The notes beneath the pieces are model-generated. The model did no database searches. It was not told the origin of the DNA and saw only the letters and a program-made list of their open reading frames with translations. 6,073 nt of DNA from Phycisphaerales bacterium. Its GTDB lineage: Bacteria > Planctomycetota > Phycisphaerae > Phycisphaerales > UBA1924. The stretch lies in the NCBI GenBank assembly GCA_019747615.1, contig JAIEQQ010000138.1, positions 1-6,073 on the forward strand, in the 5' to 3' direction. Position numbers and translations under genes: made by a program. Shown here in pieces: positions 1 to 4,844 of this stretch (position 1 is the first letter of the stretch; each line of letters begins with the position of its first letter).

Positions 1-72
1 GTGCCAGAACACGCCGGAGGTCAGTACGATGCACCGACTCTCATAGCGACTGGTACAGAAAATGGGGGCAGG

Positions 73-345
73 TCAGTGCTCGGCGGATTGCTCCTTGATC
101 CACTTTGAGGAGTCGCGTTTGACGTTGAGCATGAGGTCGGCCAGCGTGGTGTTTTTCGAGAGGTTGACGAGCAGGTGGACGTGGTCGGCGGTGCCGTTCA
201 TTGCCAGCAGCGGCGATTCCATTCGCCGGCAGATGCCGCCGATGTAGGAGTAGAGGTTTTGTTCGATGGGCTCTGGGATGAGGGCGGCGCGCCCCTTGGT
301 CGAGAAGGTGATGTGGACCAGCAGCTTGGTCAGTGTGGAGGCCAT
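73..345 (-). pseudogene. Truncated IS200-like / REP-associated tyrosine transposase (Y1_Tnp, RAYT-type)
   Basis: The 90-residue reading frame matches the N-terminal half of the small HUH-superfamily transposases of the IS200/RAYT group, which cut and rejoin single-stranded DNA next to hairpins. Visible family features are the opening strand with LLVHITFSTKGR, a GGICRRMESPLLAMNGT stretch, the HUH metal-binding motif in DHVHLLVNLSK (about residues 54-64), and KRDSSKWIKEQ near the end. From family knowledge these proteins run to about 140-160 residues, and the catalytic tyrosine lies in a C-terminal helix after a FxWQxGYGAFS-type segment. Here the frame stops at TGA (73-75) just after SSKWIKEQSAEH. 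None of the three minus-strand frames over the remaining 72 bases restores that segment convincingly. The tyrosine is therefore absent and the protein should be inactive. The start is the ATG at 343-345, which fits the usual family N-terminus. Two REP-like repeats lie upstream, as expected for a RAYT neighbourhood. I am confident of the family; the degraded status is an inference. Confidence 0.82.
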
Positions 346-430
346 CCGCGCGCAGGATATCTGAGCGATGTCGTGTGGTCGAGCGGCGTTGCGGCGTGAG
401 CGATGTTCGCAAGTGAGATTCGGCGGGCGA

Positions 431-534
431 GCACCCCTTCAGGGTGCGACGTGCGTGCACGCGACCTTTCCGGGGGTGTCGCTCGAAGACTCGCTCCACG
501 CCCCGGCTACTGGCGTGCAGCCCTTCGGGCTGGA
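431..534. repeat. REP-like three-hairpin repeat, copy 1
   Basis: This is a 104-bp element made of three inverted repeats. The first is 431-447, GCACCC/GGGTGC around CTTCA. The second is a long central stem, CCGGGGGTG at 470-478 against CAC plus CCCCGG at 497-506, with one bulged G at position 500. The third is 518-532, CAGCCC/GGGCTG around TTC. Between hairpins 1 and 2 it also carries a perfect palindrome, GCGTGCACGC (453-462), absent from copy 2. From about 467 to the end it differs from copy 2 at only a few bases. This architecture and the nearby RAYT-type transposase fit a REP/BIME-type element mobilised by that protein family. Confidence 0.78.
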
Positions 535-593
535 GGCGGGGAGGATCATGATTTGATGATGAGACGAACGTCGTGGTTCGCCAGGTCCGTCGT

Positions 594-693
594 GCACCCC
601 TTCGGGGTGCGGGGTTCTTTGGTCGGCTTTCCGGGGGTGGCGCTCGAAGACTCGCTTCACCCCCGGCTACTGGCGTGCAGCCCTCCGGGCTGG
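594..693. repeat. REP-like three-hairpin repeat, copy 2
   Basis: This second, same-orientation copy of about 100 bp starts 163 bp after the first. Hairpin 1 (594-610) is a perfect 7-bp stem, GCACCCC/GGGGTGC, around TTC. The central stem is a perfect 9 bp, CCGGGGGTG (631-639) with CACCCCCGG (658-666). Hairpin 3 (678-692) is CAGCCC/GGGCTG around TCC. Relative to copy 1, some changes preserve pairing: the loop of hairpin 3 changes while its stem does not, and the central stem loses the bulge. The linker between hairpins 1 and 2 has diverged. Preserved stems with a diverged linker suggest selection on structure, though two copies alone are weak evidence. Confidence 0.78.
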
Positions 694-703
694 AAGGCCA
701 AAC

Positions 704-773
704 GCCTCAAGCCTCAAGCGTCAAGCGTCAAGCGTCAAGCCTCAAGCCTCAAGCCTCAAGCCTCAAGCCTCAA
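704..773. repeat. Heptamer tandem array, ten copies of GC(C/G)TCAA
   Basis: Ten head-to-tail heptamers were counted directly. The order is two GCCTCAA, three GCGTCAA, then five GCCTCAA, followed by the degraded unit GCCCCAG at 774-780. The array ends about 10 bp from the gcvT stop codon, so on the minus strand it forms the start of that gene's 3' flank and reads as TTGAGGC/TTGACGC. Such a regular array could change copy number by slippage. Grouping of the two unit variants in blocks fits expansion by duplication of units. No function is evident. Confidence 0.9.
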
Positions 774-790
774 GCCCCAGGTCTCGCGCC

Positions 791-1933
791 TCACGCCTTC
801 TTCTTGTAGAACGGCATCTTCACCACTTCGCCCGCGATGCGGTCGCGGCCCGTGTCCACTTCGATCTTCGTGCCTTCGGCGAGGTGCGCCTTGTCGAGGT
901 AGCCCATGGCGATGGGGTAGCCGAGGGTGGGGCTGGGGCAGCCGCTCGTGATGGTGCCGGCGGGCTTGTCGTTGATGAGGATGCGCATGCCCTGGCGGGC
1001 GGAGCGTTTGCCTTCGAGTTTGAAGCCCGCGAGCTTCTGCGGCGGGCCGCCCGCGGCGGCGGTTGCCTTCAGCGCTTCGAGGCCGATGAAGGGCTCGGGG
1101 CGGTCGCCGGTGTCTTTGTCCATGGCGATGGCGAAGTCCAGGCCGGTCGAGAGGGCGTTGGTGTCTTCGCCGAGTTCGTGGCCGTAGAGCGGCATGGCGG
1201 CTTCCATGCGGAGGGTGTCGCGTGCGCCGAGGCCGCACGGCTTGATGAGGGCGTTGGGATCCTTTGGATCGACGTCCTTCATGATCATCTTCATGGCCAT
1301 GCCGACCATGGCGCCGGGGAGGATGACTTCGACGCCGTCTTCGCCGGTGTAGCCGGTGCGCGAGACGTAGAGCTTCACGATGAGCAGGTTCTTGACGGTG
1401 AACCAGTAGCGCTTGAGCGTCGGGATCTCGCGGCTGAACTTGCCGATGAACTCGATCACCTTCGGGCCTTGCACAGCGACCATCGCGGTCGAGAGCGTCT
1501 TGTCCTCGAGCTTGACCTTCTTGCCCTCGGCCTTGATGACGGTGTTGAAATGCTCGACGATCTTCTCGCGGTTGGAGGCGTTGACGACCATCATGAAGTC
1601 GTCGTCATCAAGGCGGTAGACGATGACGTCGTCCTTGATGCCGCCCTGCTCGTTGCAGACGAGTGAGTAGCGGCACTGGGTGTTCTTCATGTCGCGGATG
1701 CGGCGGGTGCAGACGCGCTCGAGGAATCCCGCGGCGTGCAGGCCTGTGATCGAGAGACGGCCCATGTGGGAGACATCAAAGAGGCCGCCGGAGGTGCGGA
1801 CCTGGTGATGCTCGGCCTGGAGGCCGGATTCGCCAACGGGGCGGGCGTAGGTGATGGGGAGTTCCCAGCCGGCGAAATCGACCATCTTGCCGTGGTTGTC
1901 GAGGTGGAACTGGTGGAGCGGGGTCTTCTGCAC
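791..1933 (-). CDS. gcvT: Aminomethyltransferase, glycine cleavage system T protein
   Basis: GcvT takes the aminomethyl group from lipoyl-H protein and transfers it to tetrahydrofolate, releasing ammonia and forming 5,10-methylene-THF; it acts in the cytoplasm. The 380-residue product has full family length. Counting from the GTG at 1933, visible signatures are KMVDFAGWELPITY near the N-terminus, GGIKDD (97-102) containing the conserved acidic folate-site residue, VAVQGPKV, RTGYTGEDGVEV (195-200 for the YTGEDG core), PCGLGARDTLRMEA (234-240 for GLGARDT), and the C-terminal barrel motif TSGCPSPTLGYPIAMGYL (from 329). It ends in FYKKKA. I chose the GTG because homologues begin at KTPL and a GAAAGGG ribosome-binding site sits 7 bases upstream. 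An in-frame ATG at 1979-1981 would add an arginine-rich 16-residue leader. The gene lies downstream of the PilZ gene on the same strand with a 91-bp gap, so co-transcription is possible. The gcvH and gcvP genes are not in the window. Confidence 0.95.
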   Translation of the reverse strand: MQKTPLHQFHLDNHGKMVDFAGWELPITYARPVGESGLQAEHHQVRTSGGLFDVSHMGRLSITGLHAAGFLERVCTRRIRDMKNTQCRYSLVCNEQGGIKDDVIVYRLDDDDFMMVVNASNREKIVEHFNTVIKAEGKKVKLEDKTLSTAMVAVQGPKVIEFIGKFSREIPTLKRYWFTVKNLLIVKLYVSRTGYTGEDGVEVILPGAMVGMAMKMIMKDVDPKDPNALIKPCGLGARDTLRMEAAMPLYGHELGEDTNALSTGLDFAIAMDKDTGDRPEPFIGLEALKATAAAGGPPQKLAGFKLEGKRSARQGMRILINDKPAGTITSGCPSPTLGYPIAMGYLDKAHLAEGTKIEVDTGRDRIAGEVVKMPFYKKKA

Positions 1934-1940
1934 GCGTGGG

Positions 1941-1947
1941 CCCTTTC
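1941..1947 (-). promoter_or_regulatory. Ribosome binding site supporting the GTG start of gcvT
   Basis: On the minus strand GAAAGGG precedes the GTG start by 7 bases, a good Shine-Dalgarno match and spacing. The upstream ATG alternative (1979-1981) has only a weak, more distant AGGCGAG. This site decides the start choice for gcvT. Confidence 0.55.
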
Positions 1948-2024
1948 GACGCGCCGGCGGGTGGTCGCGGCGTCGGGCCATGATAGCGATTGCTCGCCTT
2001 CGAGGGCGGCAGTGCGTGCGGGGC

Positions 2025-2438
2025 TCAGCGTTTACCGCACTGTTCGATCATCCATCGCGTGATGCTCTCGCTCTGCACTGGCGGGGTGAACTCGATGCCG
2101 ACGCTGTACATGGACTTGCCGGTGTAGCGACACTGGCGGATGATCCCAAAGTACGGGCGGAGCTCGCCGGACTTGGCGGAAAGAAGCAGCACGACGCGCC
2201 CGCCGACGGCGAAGAGCTTTCGCGAACGCAGGCCGATGCCGCATTTGCTGAGATCCTGGACAAGCGCGGGGCATTCGGCGAGGACACTGTTCTCGGGGGT
2301 GATCTCGAAGACTCTGGCGGGCGTGGCGCAGGAGACGCGCTCAAACTCACGCCGGGAGCTGCTGCGATCCACGCCCTGATCGTTGCAGACGACTTGGTTG
2401 GTCGGCGTGCCGGGCTTCACGTTCGAAGGTTGGGGCAT
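2025..2438 (-). CDS. PilZ-domain protein, probable c-di-GMP receptor
   Basis: This 137-residue soluble protein consists of a short N-terminal tail of about 28 residues followed by one PilZ beta-barrel domain. Both c-di-GMP-binding signatures are visible: RxxxR as R30-EFE-R34 within SSRREFERVSC, and DxSxxG as DLSKCG (62-67). The later strand RPYFGIIRQCRYTG and the closing MYSVGIEF are also typical of the fold. There is no signal peptide, membrane segment or attached output domain, so it is a stand-alone adaptor of the kind that passes c-di-GMP state to motility, secretion or polysaccharide machinery. Its partner cannot be read from the sequence. The ATG at 2436-2438 is the most upstream start in frame, with an in-frame stop at 2511-2513 upstream; no Shine-Dalgarno is visible. 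It lies between panC and gcvT on the same strand, 189 bp after the panC stop. Binding is inferred from motifs, not shown. Confidence 0.88.
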   Translation of the reverse strand: MPQPSNVKPGTPTNQVVCNDQGVDRSSSRREFERVSCATPARVFEITPENSVLAECPALVQDLSKCGIGLRSRKLFAVGGRVVLLLSAKSGELRPYFGIIRQCRYTGKSMYSVGIEFTPPVQSESITRWMIEQCGKR

Positions 2439-2627
2439 GGCGGGGGTCCACGTGAAAGCTCGACGGGTGAGAGACGCCGTGGGTGTTTTCGTCGATCGTG
2501 AGCTGGCGGGTCATCGAGTTCCGGGGCGAAGTGAGCCGCGGGGATTATCGGGCGGCTGTCGGTACGGACTGGGCGAGTTGTGGACCATGAACTGGTAAAG
2601 ACCCGCGGGGTGGGTGGAGCCGTGCGA

Positions 2628-3464
2628 TCAGGTGTGCCAGCGCGCGTTATCGATGAGGCGCACCGGGCCGAGCTTGACGGCGATGAGGGAACGTGCCGGC
2701 TGACCGGGCTTGACGGGGCCGAGGGTGGCCGCGTCGCGGATGACGGCGTACTGAATCTCGAGATCCGCGGCCTTGAGCAAGTCGGTCATCGCGCTTTGGG
2801 CGGCGTTGATGTCGGTGTGCGATTGCGCGGCTTTGAGGGCTTGCCAGATGGTGGCGGAGCGGGCGCGATCTTCGGGCGGGATGAAGCGGTTGCGGCTGCT
2901 CATGGCCAGGCCATCGGACTCGCGGATGGTGGGCACGGGGATGATGCGTGGCGACGCGAGGGCGGGTGCGTTGGCGGCAGTCATGGCGCTGATGACTTGC
3001 AGTTGCTGCCAGTCTTTCTCGCCGAAGTAGGCGCGCGCGGGGCGGACGAGATCAAAGAGGCGCTGGACGACCTGGCACACGCCGGCGAAGTGGCCGGGGC
3101 GGAGGGCGTCTTCGAGCATTGGCGTTGTTGCGACCAGTGGGAGCGGTGGGGTGAGGATCGTCAGAGCGGGCGGGTAGATGATGTCGACGTCGGGCGCGAA
3201 GATCGCGTCGGCGCCGGCGGCTTCGCAGATCGCGGCGTCGGCTTCTGGCGTGCGCGGGTAACGCGTCAGATCGGCGGGGTCGTTGAACTGCGTGGGGTTG
3301 ACGAAGATGCTGACGATGACGGGGGAGTGCGAGGCGCGGGCGTCACGATCCGCGACTGCGGCGCGGATGAGCGAGGCGTGACCGTCGTGAAGTGCGCCCA
3401 TGGTGGGGATGAACCGCCCGCTGTGAAAAGGCGCGAGATCGTGCTCGGTGTGCAGCAAACGCAT
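2628..3464 (-). CDS. panC: Pantothenate synthetase (pantoate--beta-alanine ligase)
   Basis: PanC joins pantoate and beta-alanine with ATP, through a pantoyl-adenylate intermediate, to make pantothenate, the precursor of coenzyme A; it is cytoplasmic. The 278-residue product has normal family length. Counting from the ATG at 3464, the nucleotidyltransferase-fold motifs are all intact: PTMGALHDGH (20-29, HIGH-type ATP site), VSIFVNPTQF (51-60, pantoate site), RPGHFAGVCQVVQRLF (122-137), FGEKDWQQL (148-156) and the KMSKS-equivalent loop DGLAMSSRN (184-192). An upstream in-frame ATG at 3492-3494 would add ten residues, but it lies inside a degenerate heptamer repeat. The chosen start matches the family opening (MRLLHTEHDL), although it has no clear Shine-Dalgarno sequence. 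panB and panD are not in the window. The gene is transcribed divergently from the glycosyltransferase gene across a 360-bp spacer. Confidence 0.96.
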   Translation of the reverse strand: MRLLHTEHDLAPFHSGRFIPTMGALHDGHASLIRAAVADRDARASHSPVIVSIFVNPTQFNDPADLTRYPRTPEADAAICEAAGADAIFAPDVDIIYPPALTILTPPLPLVATTPMLEDALRPGHFAGVCQVVQRLFDLVRPARAYFGEKDWQQLQVISAMTAANAPALASPRIIPVPTIRESDGLAMSSRNRFIPPEDRARSATIWQALKAAQSHTDINAAQSAMTDLLKAADLEIQYAVIRDAATLGPVKPGQPARSLIAVKLGPVRLIDNARWHT

Positions 3465-3475
3465 CGGGGAACGTA

Positions 3476-3503
3476 GGCACTGGGGATTGGGCATTGGGCA
3501 CTG
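3476..3503. repeat. Heptamer repeat, four copies of GG(C/G)A(C/T)TG
   Basis: Four consecutive heptamers are present: GGCACTG, GGGATTG, GGCATTG and GGCACTG. They sit 11 bp upstream of the chosen panC start on the minus strand. The repeat supplies the spurious upstream ATG of panC. Repeats of this style are familiar from intergenic regions of environmental bacteria (recollection). The function is unknown. Confidence 0.75.
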
Positions 3504-3529
3504 GGGCGGGGAAGACGTGGGGCGAGGAG

Positions 3530-3558
3530 ATCGAACGCAAGAAGCTCACCGCCGTCAA
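3530..3558 (-). promoter_or_regulatory. Weak sigma-70-like promoter candidate for panC
   Basis: On the minus strand TTGACG (3553-3558) is followed after 17 bases by TTCGAT (3530-3535), about 65 bases upstream of the panC start. The -35-like hexamer is good, but the -10-like hexamer matches the consensus at only three positions. In a GC-rich spacer this could easily be chance. Confidence 0.2.
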
Positions 3559-3562
3559 ACTC

Positions 3563-3584
3563 AAAGCGCCAAAGCTCAAAGCTC
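3563..3584. repeat. Short AAAGC(T/G)C direct repeats
   Basis: AAAGCGCC is followed by two exact copies of AAAGCTC and then a degraded AACGC unit. This is a minor low-complexity stretch, again with a period of about seven bases, in the panC/glycosyltransferase spacer. Confidence 0.5.
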
Positions 3585-3645
3585 AACGCAGCAAATCGGA
3601 GGGCGCGGCGGCGATTGGTGGCGCGCGGCGTGTGGCGGCGCGTTT

Positions 3646-3685
3646 GGCATTCCTAGGATGCCATCGAGCCGAGTCGGCGACATCC
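3646..3685. repeat. Dyad-symmetry element with overlapping alternative hairpins
   Basis: GGCATTC at 3646-3652 can pair with GGATGCC at 3656-3662 around a CTA loop, with one G-T pair. GCCGAGTCGGC at 3668-3678 is a perfect interrupted palindrome. GGATG (3656-3660) can instead pair with CATCC (3681-3685), enclosing that palindrome, so the two folds exclude each other. No T-run follows on either strand, so it is not a classical intrinsic terminator. It could be an operator, an RNA leader or a repeat element; the sequence does not decide. Confidence 0.4.
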
Positions 3686-3731
3686 TCCGGGCAGTTCCCG
3701 TCCCCGGCTTTGCTCGGCGTTTGTCTGCTTT

Positions 3732-3789
3732 CCCTGCGTCCTCTGCGTACTCCGAGCGGGCGCCTCCGCGTCCCTCCGTGCCTCCGTGT
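3732..3789. repeat. Degenerate nonamer repeat (CCTCCGTGT-type), left of the glycosyltransferase gene
   Basis: Loosely repeated nine-base units run through this segment: CCCTGCGTC, CTCTGCGTA, CTCCGAGCG, a four-base interruption, then CCTCCGCGT, CCCTCCGTG and CCTCCGTGT. An in-frame GTG at 3786-3788 lies inside the last unit, so it is unlikely to be the true glycosyltransferase start. The same family appears in reverse orientation at 4778-4814. Confidence 0.65.
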
Positions 3790-3824
3790 ACCTGATTTTC
3801 GCGACACCCTCGCAAGCCTCACGA

Positions 3825-4763
3825 ATGAGCAAGATCCACGTGATCGTGACGACGCACACGACGCGGCACCTGCGACGGACGCTGATGGGTGTCGCGTCGC
3901 AGTGGCGCAAGGCCGACAGCGTGACCGTGACGATCGATGGCGATGGGGCGGAGATCCTGGAGCTTGTGCGGGCGTGCGCCGAAGAGTTTGCGATGCCGAT
4001 CCGCGTGGTGTCTCGTGTACACCAGGGCGTGTGCCGCAGTGCGCAGGTCCGGAACAACGGCGCGCGGGCGGCGATCGCGGCCGCGATGCCGGATGACATG
4101 TTGGTGTTCTATGACGGGGATTGCTGCCCGGCGCCCGAGGCGCTGGAGCGGTATGAGCGGTTGTTCGAGCGTGCTTCGTGGGGCTTTGGCACGATGGGCG
4201 GGACAGCATCGGTTGATGACGATCGTCGCAAGGTGGTGCTGGTGATCGGGCACTGGATCACGCTGACGCCTGAGCAGACTGAGCAGTTTGATGAGCGGGC
4301 GCTGCGGATGGGCAAGTGGCCGGCGAAGCCTGATGAGGAGGAGATCGCGAAGCTGCCGCGGCGGCGGAAGCGGTACATGCGGCAGCTTTTGATGCGGAAG
4401 CTGAAGCTGGCCAAGGGGCACAAGCCGAAGCTCGCCAGCGGGAACTTTGGAATCCGCGTGAGCGAGTATGTCGCGGTAAACGGCTTTGACGAGCTGTACG
4501 AGGGGTATGGGCAGGAGGATGACGATCTGGGGCGTCGCGTGTACAAGCACGGCGGGCGCGTGGCGATCGGCGTGGACCAGTGCCTGGTGTTTCATCAGTG
4601 GCACCCGACACGCCAGCCGGGAGCGTGGGAGACAGCGCCCGGGGTTGCGCGGTTCAAGAAGCCGTACGGCGTGGAGGCGGAGCGCGGGCTCAAGAATCCG
4701 GTGAGCCAGCCGGATCCGGTGGTGGAGGACGTCGTGAGTCGCGAGGTGCGAGTGGCGCAGTGA
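3825..4763 (+). CDS. Glycosyltransferase, family 2-like GT-A fold with galactosyltransferase-type C-terminal motif
   Basis: The 312-residue protein looks like a nucleotide-sugar-dependent glycosyltransferase. Counting from the ATG at 3825, an N-terminal Rossmann-like half opens with HVIVTTHTTRHLRRTL (5-20) and TVTIDGD (34-40). The metal/nucleotide site is VFYDGDCCPAPE (94-105), where D97-G-D99 fits the DxD motif. The C-terminal half has LASGNFGIRVSEYVAVNGFDE (203-223) and GYGQEDDDLGRRV (227-239), the acidic catalytic signature of the Glyco_transf_7C/chondroitin-synthase-like group, then FHQWHP (256-261), whose histidines may also bind metal. A strongly basic insertion (about 179-202) separates the halves. 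There is no signal peptide or membrane span, so it acts on the cytoplasmic side, probably in surface polysaccharide or protein glycosylation. Donor and acceptor cannot be told. The ATG is preferred over the GTG at 3786, which lies in a repeat; no Shine-Dalgarno is visible. The 226-residue gene follows 81 bp downstream on the same strand. Confidence 0.85.
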   Translation: MSKIHVIVTTHTTRHLRRTLMGVASQWRKADSVTVTIDGDGAEILELVRACAEEFAMPIRVVSRVHQGVCRSAQVRNNGARAAIAAAMPDDMLVFYDGDCCPAPEALERYERLFERASWGFGTMGGTASVDDDRRKVVLVIGHWITLTPEQTEQFDERALRMGKWPAKPDEEEIAKLPRRRKRYMRQLLMRKLKLAKGHKPKLASGNFGIRVSEYVAVNGFDELYEGYGQEDDDLGRRVYKHGGRVAIGVDQCLVFHQWHPTRQPGAWETAPGVARFKKPYGVEAERGLKNPVSQPDPVVEDVVSREVRVAQ

Positions 4764-4777
4764 AGACGGGGGAACGT

Positions 4778-4814
4778 ACACGGAGGTTCGGGGTGGTGCG
4801 GAGGTACGCGGAGG
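4778..4814. repeat. Degenerate nonamer repeat (ACACGGAGG-type), right of the glycosyltransferase gene
   Basis: The units are ACACGGAGG, TTCGGGGTG, GTGCGGAGG and TACGCGGAGG. This is the reverse complement of the repeat family at 3732-3789. GTACACGGAGG at 4776-4786 is an exact inverted match to CCTCCGTGTAC at 3781-3791. It occupies most of the 81-bp gap between the glycosyltransferase gene and the next gene. Confidence 0.6.
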
Positions 4815-4844
4815 GGGACGAGGGCAGAGTCAAGCAAGGCAAGA

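Larger units (their letters stand above)
346..790. other. Gene-free repeat-bearing spacer between the transposase remnant and gcvT
   Basis: No convincing gene is present in these 445 bases; the reading frames crossing them are low-complexity products of the repeats. The spacer holds two REP-like repeats (431-534 and 594-693) and a heptamer array (704-773). Positions 346-430 and 535-593 show nothing I can name. Because the spacer lies downstream of gcvT on the minus strand, it forms that gene's 3' flank, and the hairpins could affect transcript ends. No hairpin with a T-run typical of an intrinsic terminator was seen. Confidence 0.7.
3465..3824. other. Divergent spacer between panC and the glycosyltransferase gene
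   Basis: This 360-bp region must drive both panC (minus) and, probably, the glycosyltransferase gene (plus). I see no convincing gene in it. It holds, in order, a GGSAYTG heptamer repeat (3476-3503), a weak minus-strand promoter candidate (3530-3558), short AAAGCTC repeats (3563-3584), a dyad-symmetry element (3646-3685) and a degenerate nonamer repeat (3732-3789). No good plus-strand promoter was recognised. Confidence 0.6.

Noticed and set aside
718..738. Series of TTGACG -35-like hexamers on the minus strand within the heptamer array
   Set aside because: They are a by-product of the repeat unit, lie downstream of gcvT and have no matching -10 element.
704..773. CRISPR-like array
   Set aside because: Units are 7 bp with no spacers and no cas genes are nearby, so it is a simple tandem repeat.
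403..951. Plus-strand frames with QASSLKP-type peptide repeats through the heptamer array
   Set aside because: The repeated peptide is just the translated DNA heptamer, and the frame runs through REP hairpins and into antisense gcvT.
884..1666. Long plus-strand open frame of 260 codons opposite gcvT
   Set aside because: It is antisense to a clearly recognised gcvT and is rich in repetitive A/G/V/D residues typical of a high-GC shadow frame; no family is recognisable.
1982..2024. Possible terminator between the PilZ gene and gcvT
   Set aside because: Only a 4-bp CTCG/CGAG stem is present and no T-run follows.
2580..3476. Plus-strand open frame of 298 codons opposite panC
   Set aside because: It lies antisense to an intact panC with all motifs, and its composition (D/G/V/R-rich) is that of a shadow frame.
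3492..3494. Upstream ATG as the panC start
   Set aside because: It sits inside the GGSAYTG heptamer repeat, and the extra ten residues are not part of the family N-terminus.
3786..3824. Upstream GTG start for the glycosyltransferase
   Set aside because: The codon is part of the nonamer repeat, and the ATG at 3825 leads directly into the first strand of the fold.
3819..4781. Minus-strand open frame of 320 codons opposite the glycosyltransferase
   Set aside because: The plus strand carries clear glycosyltransferase motifs, while the minus translation is R/H/P/L-rich with no domain.
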